Counted from the first letter of the stretch, positions 8,606-17,607 are shown. The stretch: 64,000 nucleotides of DNA from CAVWSM01 sp963799425 (GCA_963799425.1 CAWCXA010000012.1:310001-374000); one strand, 5' to 3'. Notes: a model not told the origin generated them from the sequence alone. Made by a program: numbers and translations.

Positions 8606-9822
8606 CGGCGGCGGACCGCGCCGACGCCGAGGCAGCGCGCGCTGAGCGCCATGTAGCGCACAATTACCACCCACTCCCGGTCGTGATCACCGAAGCGTCT
8701 GGCGCGTGGGTGACGGACGTCACGGGGAAGCGATACCTCGACTGCTTGGCCGCCTATTCAGCACTCAACTTTGGGCACGGTCATCCAGCTCTGCTCGCCG
8801 CGGCGCACGCTCAGCTCGACCGGCTCACGCTGACGTCGCGTGCGTTCCTGCACGACCAGCAGGGCGAGTTCTGCGAGTCACTTGCCGAGCTCGCGGGGAT
8901 GGACCTCGTGCTGCCGATGAACACCGGCGCCGAAGCGGTCGAGACCGCGATCAAGATGGCTCGTGCGTGGGGCTATCGGGTCAAGGGTGTTCCAAGCGAC
9001 CGGGCGACCATCGTGGTCGCCGAGAACAACTTTCACGGCCGGACGACGACCATCGTCTCCTTCTCGACCGACGAGCAGGCCCGTGCCGACTTCGGGCCGT
9101 TCACGCCCGGATTCCGCATCGTCCCGTACGGCGACGCGGAGGCGCTCGCGGCGGCCATCGACTCCACAACCGTGGCGGTGCTGCTCGAACCGATCCAAGG
9201 CGAGGCGGGTGTGTTGATCCCGCCGGACGACTACCTCCCTCGGGTGCGCGAGATCTGCACGGCTTCCGACGTACTCCTTGTGCTGGACGAGATCCAGTCC
9301 GGCCTGGGCCGCACCGGCCGTACGTTCGCCTGCGAGCACGTCGGCGTCACGCCTGACGCGTATGTCCTCGGCAAGGCGCTCGGCGGTGGCATCGTGCCGG
9401 TGAGCGCGGTTGTGGCTCGTGAGGATGTGCTCGGTGTGTTCCGACCCGGCGAGCACGGGTCGACCTTCGGCGGCAACCCGCTCGCGTGTGCTGTCGGGAT
9501 CGCGGTGATCGAGCTGCTCCGCACGGGCGAGTTCCAGCGTCGGGCCGAGCGCCTCGGTGCCCGGCTGTCGTCGGGGCTGTCCGGGCTGATCGGCAAGGGC
9601 GTCGTGGCCACTCGCGTCCGCGGCCTGTGGGCCGGAGTCGACATCGACCCGGAGCTCGCCACGGGCCGCAAGGTCGTTGAGGAACTTGCCCACCACGGCG
9701 TCCTCGCCAAGGACACCCACGGCTCGACGATCCGCCTCGCGCCACCGCTCGTGGTTGAGGACGAGGATCTCGACTGGGCTGTGGCGCAGCTTGGTGAGGT
9801 GCTCGCCGAGCTAAGGAGCTAG
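8602..9822 (+). CDS. rocD: Ornithine--oxo-acid aminotransferase
   Basis: A 406-residue class-III PLP aminotransferase that converts ornithine and 2-oxoglutarate to glutamate semialdehyde and glutamate. The PLP region shows DEIQSGLGRTG and the Schiff-base lysine in VLGKALGGG. The N-terminal ANYHPLPVVI-like stretch (here HNYHPLPVVI) is typical of ornithine aminotransferase rather than acetylornithine aminotransferase. The ATG at 8602 overlaps the ddaH stop and follows GGAGG, which decides the start. Together with ddaH it feeds arginine-derived nitrogen and carbon into glutamate. Confidence 0.93.
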   Translation: MTAADRADAEAARAERHVAHNYHPLPVVITEASGAWVTDVTGKRYLDCLAAYSALNFGHGHPALLAAAHAQLDRLTLTSRAFLHDQQGEFCESLAELAGMDLVLPMNTGAEAVETAIKMARAWGYRVKGVPSDRATIVVAENNFHGRTTTIVSFSTDEQARADFGPFTPGFRIVPYGDAEALAAAIDSTTVAVLLEPIQGEAGVLIPPDDYLPRVREICTASDVLLVLDEIQSGLGRTGRTFACEHVGVTPDAYVLGKALGGGIVPVSAVVAREDVLGVFRPGEHGSTFGGNPLACAVGIAVIELLRTGEFQRRAERLGARLSSGLSGLIGKGVVATRVRGLWAGVDIDPELATGRKVVEELAHHGVLAKDTHGSTIRLAPPLVVEDEDLDWAVAQLGEVLAELRS

Positions 9823-9872
9823 CTCCCCCAGTGGCTGGCTGGTGCGGCGCCGTCGTGAGGAGCCAGTCCGTC

Positions 9873-10175
9873 TCAGTCAGCCGGCTCCAGGTAGGCGGAC
9901 GCCAGCCACTCCTGCACCGTCGCGCGCCCCGTCGGTGAATCGACCACATACACCGTCAGCCCGTGCCAGCCGTCCCTGCCTTGGCGCCACTCGATCAAGA
10001 GGCCAGGGTGCTTGCCCGGCATGCTCGGCGGCTCGACCACCCAGACGTGTCGGGGCTGCCCTGGCCGGGTAGACGCCGTCGTTGTGGGCGCCGTCGTTTG
10101 CTGTCGCCGCGTGAGCTCGAGTCGGTCGGCCAGGGTCAGGCGGTGTTCTGAGCGCCCCATCCCGCCTCGCGCCAT
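9873..10175 (-). CDS. Small hypothetical protein downstream of the DUF222 gene
   Basis: A 100-residue protein, start ATG 10175 with GAGGT eight bases ahead (a TTG sits directly before it). The N-terminal third is Thr/Arg-rich and probably unstructured. The rest looks like one folded beta domain: HVWVVEPPSMPGKHPGLLIEWRQG, then GLTVYVVDS and a closing VQEWLASAYLEPA. It starts 22 bases after the DUF222 stop on the same strand, so it is probably co-transcribed. I recall similar short 'PGLLIEWR' proteins beside actinobacterial DUF222 genes, but no function is known to me. Confidence 0.7.
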   Translation of the reverse strand: MARGGMGRSEHRLTLADRLELTRRQQTTAPTTTASTRPGQPRHVWVVEPPSMPGKHPGLLIEWRQGRDGWHGLTVYVVDSPTGRATVQEWLASAYLEPAD

Positions 10176-10196
10176 CAACCGACCTCGTCAGCTCCG

Positions 10197-12034
10197 CTAG
10201 AAGGGTGGTGGGTCGGGGTCTGGCGGTGGCTCGGGTTCGGGTGTGGTGGGTTGTTGTCGTAGTCGGTCGAGGTAGTGCTGTTTGTGGGCGGCGGCCTCGT
10301 GTTGCTCGGTGTCGGTGGGTCCGATGCGGGTGGCCGGCCGGTCGGTGACGATCCCGGTGGGGGAGGTCCACCGCAGGCCGCCGTCGCCGAGGGGTAGGGC
10401 CTGCCAGCCGTACCAGGTTTTGGCCCGGTTGATCCACCCGGACAGCACGTGACAGTTGCCCGCGTCGGTGGGGCCGCCGTCGTCCCACCCCAGGGCGTGG
10501 TCGATCTCGGCGCGGTGCGCCGGGGTGTTGTCGGTCGGGAACATCGACGTGACGTCCCGGCCGCGGACGTGATCTTGCAGCACCTGCGGCGGCCGGTACA
10601 CCGTGCGCCCGTAGTCCAACAGCACCCCGGAGACCGGGTCGGTCAGCAGCCGGCGCCACACCCCGTCCGCGGCCAGTGCGCGGGCCTGCTCGGCGGTGAT
10701 CGGCCCGTAGCCGGCCAACACCGCGGGCAGCTCGTCCAACCCGGCGAGCGTGGTCCAGGACACGGTGACCTGAATATGCGGACGGCCCACCCGGTCGCGC
10801 ACCCGCAGCACCGGACTCCACTCGTCGGGACACCCCGCACCCCCGGCGGCGTCTGCGCTGCGGGTGAAGCTGCCGGCGCCGCGGACGTCGTGGCTGCGGC
10901 GGTCGTCGTGAGCGGCGGCGTCATCACGCACGTCGTCGCGCACGTCGGCGGTGTCGTCGTGACCGGTGTCCGTGCCGGCGTCGCTGTCATCGTCGCGACC
11001 GGCGTCGCTGTCGTCGTCGCGCACGGCGTCGGCGTTGTCGTCGTCGTGCTGCGCGTCGTCGGTGGGGTGTTTGTGTGTCGGTGGGTGTGGGGTGTCGGGC
11101 CGCAGCCGGGTTGGCAGCCGCCGGTGTGTCCGGTGCGGGCGATGTCGTCGCAGATGCGGACGAGGGCGTCGGCGCGGCGTTGCGCCTTGGTGCGGGCATC
11201 GTCAGGGTCGGTGTCGCGGAGCGCGTCGGCGACCCGGTCGAGGATCTCGTCGACGATGGCGAGGTCCTCGGCGGCCAGCTCGCCGTGCAGCTGGCCCATG
11301 CCGTCGCCGGCGGGGCGGGTGGTGACCCGCCGCCCGGCCCGGGCCTGGGCGTGGCGGGCGGCGGCGTCGCGCGGGTCCGCGGTGATCACCAGCCGGCGCA
11401 GCCGCTCGTGCAGCCTGCCCGCGGTCAGGGTGGCCGCGTCGGGGAGGATCTGCGCCTGCACCTGCCGGGCGGTCTGGGCGGGCAGCGGGCGCAGCGCGTC
11501 GACGATCAGCCGGGCCCGCCACCCGTCGAGCAGCCCGGCGGCCAGCGCGGCGTGCACGTCGGGGTGCTGCTCGACCAGCTCGCGGGCCGCGTACAGCCGG
11601 CCCTTCGCCGTGGACGGCGCGATGCCCAACAGCACCGACGTCTCCAGGGCGGCCGCGTGCAGGGCGTGCCGCTCATCGTCCAATGCCTCCGCGCCCGCCG
11701 GCAGGTCACCGTCGGCGAACGGGGACAGCCGGGACAGGGTGGCCAGCTGCTGCTGCTGGCGGGCCTGCAGCCTGCGCTGCCACGCCTCGGTGTCGGCGAG
11801 CTCGGCGAGCAGCACGGCCCGCGCACCACCCGCGGCCGCGGCCAGCGCGGCCAGCTCGGCGGCCAGCAGCCCAGCCTCGTCGAACCCGTCGTCGAACTGG
11901 TCGCCGTCCTGGTCGCCGTCCTGGTCGTCGTAGGCCTGCTCGAGCTGCCAGGCCTGCTCGGCCCAGGCGTGCAGCTGCTGCTCGCTGAGCTGGTCGAGCC
12001 GGTCCGGGTCCACGCCACCCAGCCTATCGAACAT
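10197..12034 (-). pseudogene. DUF222 (13E12-type) HNH-like protein, frameshifted in the linker
   Basis: The N-terminal part is a DUF222 domain (about residues 15-300), starting MFDRLGGVDP and including RLVITADPRDAAARHAQARAG and RADALVRICDDIA. That frame then runs into low-complexity Thr/Pro sequence. The C-terminal part resumes in another frame with RPHIQVTVSWTTLAGL and an HNH-like region (MFPTDNTPAHRAEIDHALGW). The switch lies at about 11.0-11.13 kb, in a Gly/Ala/Asp-coding linker with near-identical short repeats. The HNH region lacks the zinc cysteines of the family and keeps only the IDH core. Start ATG 12034 lies inside a LexA box; ATG 12085 and GTG 12013 are alternatives. It is either a broken gene, slippage-prone, or a sequence error. 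Confidence 0.7.
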
Positions 12035-12042
12035 CTGTTCGA
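12027..12042 (-). promoter_or_regulatory. LexA (SOS) box over the DUF222 start codon
   Basis: TCGAACATCTGTTCGA matches the actinobacterial SOS box TCGAAC-N4-GTTCGA exactly in both arms. On the minus strand the ATG at 12034 lies inside it. A plausible -35 (TTGTCA, 12049-12044) and -10 (GATAGG, 12028-12023) flank or overlap it, so LexA binding would block the promoter. Damage-induced expression of 13E12-type genes is known in mycobacteria. Confidence 0.75.
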
Positions 12043-12183
12043 GTGACAAGGTGCTGTGCACAGCAATCCGTACCTGACACGGCATTCAGCGGCCCACAAA
12101 GGCGTGAACACCACCCGGACGATGCCAAGCCCCGCGCGCAGTCAGCATCGCCCATGAGACGCCGCAGCCCAACGGCCAGATGA

Positions 12184-12218
12184 CACCGGGGCCGGTGACA
12201 CCCCTGACAGGCTTCAGG
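12184..12218 (-). terminator. Weak hairpins after alc
   Basis: CACCGGGGCCGGTG is a 6-bp perfect stem with a 2-base loop, followed by CCTGA-N6-TCAGG touching the alc stop. No T-tract follows. They may slow or end transcription of the urate operon, but the assignment is weak. Confidence 0.3.
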
Positions 12219-13410
12219 CTGTTGCGGGCTGCACTCCCATCAGGTCCCCCAAGGAACCCGTCGCTGGGCCACCGGGGCCAACCTGGGACAAGGCGGCTGC
12301 AACACCGTCCGGGTCGACAAGAGGACGATGGGCCGCGAGCGCAGTCGCCCAGTTTCGTGACGCGCCCGCATATCCACTGAGCTGCTCGACCGCGGCAGAC
12401 TCGGTGAGGCTGTCGAACCAACGGGCGAACAGCCGCGCCCTGCCTTGCGGCGTCGGTATCCCGTACGCGCGGAAGCGCGCCAGCCCACCGTCGGGATAGA
12501 TGTCGACGCGGATCGTGTCTACGGCAACGGATCCGGGTCGCAGGTACCGATGCACTGTGTCCTTGCGCATCGGGGTCTTCGCGAGCAGCTCAGTCCACGC
12601 GCCCGCCCCGGAACGACCGGTCACTCGTGCCCAGCCTGGCGCATTTCCGATGAAGCAAGACGTGTCGACCTCGAGCCGCCGCACGATGCCCTCGGTTGCC
12701 AGCGCGACTTCGAACCAGTCATTGCCGTCGTCGCGTCGCCGCGCGGTCTCCCAGCCCTCCCCCATCACCCGTGCGGGCCCTGGCATCAACACGTTGTCCG
12801 GGGCGGCGTAGAACCGGTTGGACGCATCCGTCACTCGTGCGCCGAGCTCTATCGCAGCGAGGTCGAACGTGACCCCCGCCACCCACCGCGGGTCGCCGAT
12901 GGGTTCACCGTGGACTCGAAGTCGCGCCACACCGCCGTCGGGGAAGACGTTGAGTCGTACGTGGGTGAATCGCGTCTCGTTGGTGACCTCGAACATTTGC
13001 CGGTTGTGCCCCTTCAACGGCGACCGCGGCACGATCTGGATCCACTCGGCCCCACCGAGCTCCGCCGGATCGGGCACAACAAGTGTGTCTAGGCATGCCG
13101 CGTCGATCGATGCCTCGGGCGGATAGTTGCCGGTGAAGAACGCAGTGTCGACAACGATCCCGTTGATCACACCGGCGACACCCAGGCGCACGATCGCCCA
13201 GTCATGGCCGGGTTCGCGGCGGCGGCGCGTCTCCCAGCCATCCATCACCTGCCCCTTGTTGCCGAACGTCGACGCCGCGAACACCGGGTCGGCGGCCTTG
13301 ATGAGGTTCTCCTTCTCGGCGAACGTCTCGTCGTTGGCCGCCACGACGCTGCCGCCGAGCAATCGGGCGGCAAGGTCGGGATAGACCTCGAACGCGTGCC
13401 GCTCTGTCAC
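12214..13410 (-). CDS. alc: Allantoicase with a vestigial OHCU-decarboxylase-like tail
   Basis: A 398-residue enzyme that hydrolyses allantoate to ureidoglycolate and urea. Two allantoicase repeats are visible, one with VVDTAFFTGNYPPEASID (about residues 75-95) and one with EVDTSCFIGNAPGWARV (about 240-260). Each includes a DGWETRRRR-like or EGWETARRR motif and ends in a PDGG(V/L)ARxRxxG strand. The last ~70 residues are extra for the family and resemble the N-terminal helices of OHCU decarboxylase (FDSLTESAAVEQL, WATALAAHRPLVD), but without the HPRIG catalytic segment. The GTG start at 13410 overlaps the allB stop. Confidence 0.9.
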   Translation of the reverse strand: MTERHAFEVYPDLAARLLGGSVVAANDETFAEKENLIKAADPVFAASTFGNKGQVMDGWETRRRREPGHDWAIVRLGVAGVINGIVVDTAFFTGNYPPEASIDAACLDTLVVPDPAELGGAEWIQIVPRSPLKGHNRQMFEVTNETRFTHVRLNVFPDGGVARLRVHGEPIGDPRWVAGVTFDLAAIELGARVTDASNRFYAAPDNVLMPGPARVMGEGWETARRRDDGNDWFEVALATEGIVRRLEVDTSCFIGNAPGWARVTGRSGAGAWTELLAKTPMRKDTVHRYLRPGSVAVDTIRVDIYPDGGLARFRAYGIPTPQGRARLFARWFDSLTESAAVEQLSGYAGASRNWATALAAHRPLVDPDGVAAALSQVGPGGPATGSLGDLMGVQPATA

Positions 13411-14753
13411 CGCGAACCTCCTGCCTGCGACCGTTCGAGCAGGGCGCCATGCGGTGTCTCTCCGTCGACAACCTCGCCCCGTATCCAGGTCGACCGGACA
13501 ACCCCGCGCAACGACATCCCCGCGTATGGGCTCACCGGATTGCGGTGCTGCAATGCGTGCGGATCGACAGTGAACAAGGCATCGGGATCGAACGCGACGA
13601 GGTCGGCATCGCGACCCACCGCGATGGCACCCTTTGCAGCAAGTCCCACGAGCGACGCCGGTGCGCTCGACATCCATCGCACCACGTCGCCAAGACCGAA
13701 CCCGCGTGCCGAGGCCTCGGTCCAGACCACCGGCAGGCTGAGCTGCAGACCAGCGATGCCACCCCAGGCGGCACCGAAGTCGCCGGTGTCGAGACGCTTC
13801 ACGTCGGCGGTGGACGGCGAGTGGTCTGAGACGACGATGTCGAGAGTCCCTGACGCGAGCGCCTTCCAGAGCGCGTTGCGGTTGGCGTCGCCGCGGATGG
13901 GTGGGCAGCACTTGTACTCGGTCGCACCCTCCGGCACCCGCTCGGCCACGAGCCCCAGGTAGTGCGGGCACGTCTCGGCAGTGACCGGCAAGCCCTCACG
14001 TCGTGCGTCGGCAAGCAACGGCAGCACATCAGTGCTCGACACGTGCAGCACGTGCGCGCGGGCGCTAGTACGTCGCATCGCCCGCAGCAGCCTCGTGACC
14101 GCCGCTACCTCGGAGGAGCCAGGACGTGAGGCGAGATAGTCCGCGTACGAGCGTCCATGCGCCGTCGGCGCGCTGTCGAGGACTGCCGGATCCTCAGCGT
14201 GCACGATCGAGAGCGCACCAAGGCGCGCGACCTCGGCAAGCACCTCATCCAGCTCGTCCCCGACGAGGTGCGGGAACTCGTCGACGCCCGACGGCGACAG
14301 GAACGACTTGAACCCGAACACCCCGGCTTCGTGGAGCCCCTTCAGGTCTCCGGTGTTGCTGCCGATGGCGCCACCCCAGAAACCGACGTCGACATGCACC
14401 AAACCGCGCGCCGCGTCGCGCTTGACTTCGAGGTGCTCGACCGTGGTCGTTGGCGGGATCGAGTTGAGCGGCATGTCGATCAGCGTCGTCACGCCTCCCG
14501 CAGCCGCGGCGCGAGTCGCAGAGTCGAACCCCTCCCACTCGGTACGGCCGGGCTCGTTCACATGCACGTGCGTGTCGACGAGCCCTGGCAGGAGCACGAG
14601 TTCGCCGACGTCAACCACGTCGCCCGCACCATAGCCCTCGACCTCGCCCCAGGGCACGATCGCCGCGATGCGCCCCTCTGACACGACGACGTCGGCCGCA
14701 CGTTCACCGACGGGCAGCACCACCCGTCGTGACCGGAAGACATCGTGAGTCAC
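13407..14753 (-). CDS. allB: Allantoinase
   Basis: A 448-residue amidohydrolase that opens the allantoin ring to allantoate. The metal ligands are all visible: DTHVHVNEPGR (first HxH), GFKSFLS (the carboxylated lysine), IVHAEDP, HVLHVSS and the late Asp in VVSDHSPS. The CCPPIR segment is typical of allantoinase. The GTG at 14753 overlaps the upstream gene's stop; longer in-frame readings add only shadow sequence. It lies directly before alc, the next enzyme in the pathway. Confidence 0.95.
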   Translation of the reverse strand: MTHDVFRSRRVVLPVGERAADVVVSEGRIAAIVPWGEVEGYGAGDVVDVGELVLLPGLVDTHVHVNEPGRTEWEGFDSATRAAAAGGVTTLIDMPLNSIPPTTTVEHLEVKRDAARGLVHVDVGFWGGAIGSNTGDLKGLHEAGVFGFKSFLSPSGVDEFPHLVGDELDEVLAEVARLGALSIVHAEDPAVLDSAPTAHGRSYADYLASRPGSSEVAAVTRLLRAMRRTSARAHVLHVSSTDVLPLLADARREGLPVTAETCPHYLGLVAERVPEGATEYKCCPPIRGDANRNALWKALASGTLDIVVSDHSPSTADVKRLDTGDFGAAWGGIAGLQLSLPVVWTEASARGFGLGDVVRWMSSAPASLVGLAAKGAIAVGRDADLVAFDPDALFTVDPHALQHRNPVSPYAGMSLRGVVRSTWIRGEVVDGETPHGALLERSQAGGSR

Positions 14754-16015
14754 GAACTGCCCCGTCCACTGCGGGCGTAGGCCGCCAGCGCGACCCGATC
14801 GAGACCGGTCGCATCGGCTACCTCGGCCTCGTCGAGAGCGCCGCAGTCGAGGCCGCGGACGATGAACCAGGCGAGCGCCCGTGCAGTCGCGGGCTCGTCG
14901 AGGATGCCGGTGTCGGCCCGCTCGACGTAGGCGCGGAGTCGCGCGGCGGCGGCCGGGAGACCTGCACGGAAGAACGTGTACGTCGCGAGGTAGCGCGTCA
15001 CAAGCTGCGCCGGGTGCAGGTCCCAGCCCTGGTAGAACCCACGCTCGAGCGATCGTCGGACGAGACGCGCGTGCAACGCCCAAGCCGCGTGCACCTGCGC
15101 TTGTGACCCAACCGGCAGCACGTTCGTGGAGCCGTCGGAAACGCGCACACCAGTGTCGGCAGCAGCCAGCTGTATGACTTCCTTGGCGTGGTCGGCGATC
15201 GGATGCTCGAGCGACTGGTAGCCCGCCGAGATGCCGGCCGCCGCGGTGAAGTCGTAGGTCCCAAAGTGCAGGCCGGAGATGCGTCCCGCTGCGGCATGGA
15301 CCATCTCCGCCACCAGAGCGGTGCCGTCCGGACCGAGCACCGCCTGCGGCGTCTCCACCTGTACCTCGAAGCGCAGCCGCCCGGTCGGAAGGTCGTGCGC
15401 CTGCTCGAGCCGCTCGCAGACCAGCACCATCGCCTCGACCTGCGCGACCGACGTGACCTTGGGCATCGTGACGTGGAGCCCACCGGACGGACCACCGGCC
15501 GCATGCAGCTCGCCAAGGAACAAGTCGAGTGTGCGGATGCCACGCCGACGGGTGGCTGGCTCGAACGACTTGAACCGGATGCCGATGAACGGCGTCGCTA
15601 TCGCGGCGGCACTCCGGGCAGCGTCGATCACCGCCGCGTCCTCCACCGTGTCCGACCGGCGACCGAACCCGTCCTCGAAGTCGATGCGCAGGTCCTCGAC
15701 CGGCTCACGATCGAGCTTGTTCTTGACTCTCGGCAGCACTTCGTCCACGAGCGACTCGTCCAGCCCGACAGCCGCGGCGAGCACCGACGGGTTCGGGGCG
15801 TGCGCTTCGAGCGCTGCTCGGGCGGCTGTGCCCCACTCCTCACAGAGGCCGCTGTGTATCCGGTCCCCCGGCACGTACACGGTGTGCACTGGCTGCCTTG
15901 AGCCGGAGTCACCGGGAAAGCGACTTGCGAGCTCACCATCCGCTGAGGCGAGCATGCCGTCGACCTCGGCCAGCACGGAGGCGCCGAGCCGACTTGCCGC
16001 CAGTGGCTCGGGCAT
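14750..16015 (-). CDS. Aldolase/citrate-lyase-like protein (DUF6986-type)
   Basis: A 421-residue protein of the HpcH/HpaI-citrate lyase beta superfamily. These TIM-barrel lyases use a Mg-bound enolate and often act on malyl- or glyoxylate-related substrates. Matching elements are LRIDFEDGFGRRSD, a Glu ligand in FEVQVETPQAVLG, and LHFGTYDFTAAAG, which aligns with the family's Asp ligand region. ATG 16015 follows GGGGAG by eight bases; a GTG at 16024 overlapping the aceB stop is also possible. It sits between malate synthase and allantoinase, so a role in ureidoglycolate or glyoxylate metabolism is likely but unproven. Confidence 0.8.
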   Translation of the reverse strand: MPEPLAASRLGASVLAEVDGMLASADGELASRFPGDSGSRQPVHTVYVPGDRIHSGLCEEWGTAARAALEAHAPNPSVLAAAVGLDESLVDEVLPRVKNKLDREPVEDLRIDFEDGFGRRSDTVEDAAVIDAARSAAAIATPFIGIRFKSFEPATRRRGIRTLDLFLGELHAAGGPSGGLHVTMPKVTSVAQVEAMVLVCERLEQAHDLPTGRLRFEVQVETPQAVLGPDGTALVAEMVHAAAGRISGLHFGTYDFTAAAGISAGYQSLEHPIADHAKEVIQLAAADTGVRVSDGSTNVLPVGSQAQVHAAWALHARLVRRSLERGFYQGWDLHPAQLVTRYLATYTFFRAGLPAAAARLRAYVERADTGILDEPATARALAWFIVRGLDCGALDEAEVADATGLDRVALAAYARSGRGSS

Positions 16016-16020
16016 ACCCG

Positions 16021-17607
16021 TCACTCCCCGGCGATGAGGTCGTACGCCGGCAGGGTGAGGAACTCGACGAACTCGTCGGCGAGCGCGACCTGCTCGAACA
16101 GGTCGCGGGCCTCCTTGAGCCGGCTCCCTTCCGTGGCCTGCGCCGCGAGCCGCCCGTACTCGGTATCGAGCACTTCCCGCACGAGCTGCGCGGTGACCGG
16201 CACGCCGGTGTCGAGGACGACGTCGTTGTGCACCCACTGCCAGATCTGCGATCGCGAGATCTCGGCGGTCGCTGCGTCCTCCATGAGGTTGTGGATCGCG
16301 ACGGCACCGGTCCCTCGCAGCCACGCGTCGAGATAGAGCAGGGCGACCTCGACGTTGGTCCGCAGCCCCTCCGCTGTCACGGCGCCGGGCGTGGCTGCGA
16401 CGTCGAGCAGCTGCGCGGCCGTCACGTGCACGTCGGGCCGCAGGCGGTCGAGCTGATTGGGCCGGTCACCGAATGCCGCGTCGAAGACCTCTCGGCAGAT
16501 CGGGACAAGATCGGGGTGCGCCACCCAGGACCCGTCGAAGCCGTCGGCCGCCTCGCGCTCCTTGTCGGCGCGCACCTTGGCCAGCGCGACCTCGTTGACG
16601 GCCGAATCGCGGCGGCTCGGGATGAACGCGGCCATGCCGCCCATGGCGAAGGCGCCCCGACGGTGGCAGGTCTGCACCAACAGCTCGGTGTAGGCGCGCA
16701 TGAACGGCGCCGTCATGGTCACCGCGCCACGATCGGGCAGGGTGAAGGCGGGTCCGGAGTCGCGGAAGTTCTTGATGACGCTGAACAGGTAGTCCCACCG
16801 CCCAGCGTTGAGCCCCGACGCGTGATCGCGGAGCTCATACAGGATCTCGTCCATCTCGAACGCGGCAGTGATCGTTTCGATCAGCACCGTGGCCCGGATG
16901 GTCCCGTACGGGATGCCGAGCCACTGCTCGGCGAAGGTGAAGACGTCGTTCCAGAGCCGGGCTTCGAGGTGGCTCTCGGTCTTGGCAAGGTAGAAGTACG
17001 GGCCACTCCCCCGCGCCAAAAGCTCGGCTGCACTGTGGGAGAAGTGCAGCCCGAAGTCGACGAGCGCTCCGACCATCGGCCGGCCGTCGAGGGTGATGGC
17101 TCGCTCATCCAGGTGCCACCCGCGGGGACGGACGAGGATGACGGCCAGGTTGCCGTCGGGCTTGAGCACGTAGGTCTTGGCGTCGGTCTGCAGCCGGATC
17201 GTGCGGCGTACGGCATCGCGGAGGTTGACCTGCCCCTCGACGACATTGCGAAAGTGCGGGGTGTTGGCGTCCTCCAGATCGGCGAGCCAGACGTTGGCGC
17301 CGGAGTTGAGCGCGTTGATAGCCATCTTGCGCTCGGTCGGCCCGGTGATCTCGACGCGCCTGTCGCGCAGGTCTGCCGGCGCCTCGGCGACTCGCCAGTC
17401 GGCCTCGCGGATGTCGGCTGTCTCGGCGAGGAAATCGAGGGTTCCGGTACGGCGGATTTCGTCGCGGCGGACCTGTCGTCGGGCAAGCAGCTCGTCGCGG
17501 CGGGCGCCGAACTGCTGCTGGAGCTCTCCGACGAATGCCAGCGCGTCGGGCGTGAGGACCTCGTCGCTCCGGTCGATGGGGGTGCTGTGCACACGGACGT
17601 CGGCCAT
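16021..17607 (-). CDS. aceB: Malate synthase A
   Basis: A 528-residue malate synthase joining glyoxylate and acetyl-CoA to malate. Family motifs present are GANVWLADLEDANTPH, the active-site barrel segment ATVLIETITAAFEMDEIL with LNAGRWDYLFS, and GGMAAFIPSRRD. Length agrees with the A isoform. The ATG shares a base with the uricase stop (TGATG). Its position inside the urate operon shows its job here: removing glyoxylate made from ureidoglycolate, rather than the acetate glyoxylate shunt. No isocitrate lyase is present in the window. Confidence 0.96.
   Translation of the reverse strand: MADVRVHSTPIDRSDEVLTPDALAFVGELQQQFGARRDELLARRQVRRDEIRRTGTLDFLAETADIREADWRVAEAPADLRDRRVEITGPTERKMAINALNSGANVWLADLEDANTPHFRNVVEGQVNLRDAVRRTIRLQTDAKTYVLKPDGNLAVILVRPRGWHLDERAITLDGRPMVGALVDFGLHFSHSAAELLARGSGPYFYLAKTESHLEARLWNDVFTFAEQWLGIPYGTIRATVLIETITAAFEMDEILYELRDHASGLNAGRWDYLFSVIKNFRDSGPAFTLPDRGAVTMTAPFMRAYTELLVQTCHRRGAFAMGGMAAFIPSRRDSAVNEVALAKVRADKEREAADGFDGSWVAHPDLVPICREVFDAAFGDRPNQLDRLRPDVHVTAAQLLDVAATPGAVTAEGLRTNVEVALLYLDAWLRGTGAVAIHNLMEDAATAEISRSQIWQWVHNDVVLDTGVPVTAQLVREVLDTEYGRLAAQATEGSRLKEARDLFEQVALADEFVEFLTLPAYDLIAGE

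Noticed and set aside
10449..11933. Long open frame on the plus strand (494 aa)
   Set aside because: It is the antisense of the DUF222 gene; composition is repetitive Ala/Val/Arg/Ser with no domain, typical of high-GC shadow frames.
9823..12213. Integrated element or insertion sequence around the DUF222 gene
   Set aside because: No terminal inverted repeats, transposase or target duplications seen; DUF222 genes are chromosomal repeats of actinobacteria.
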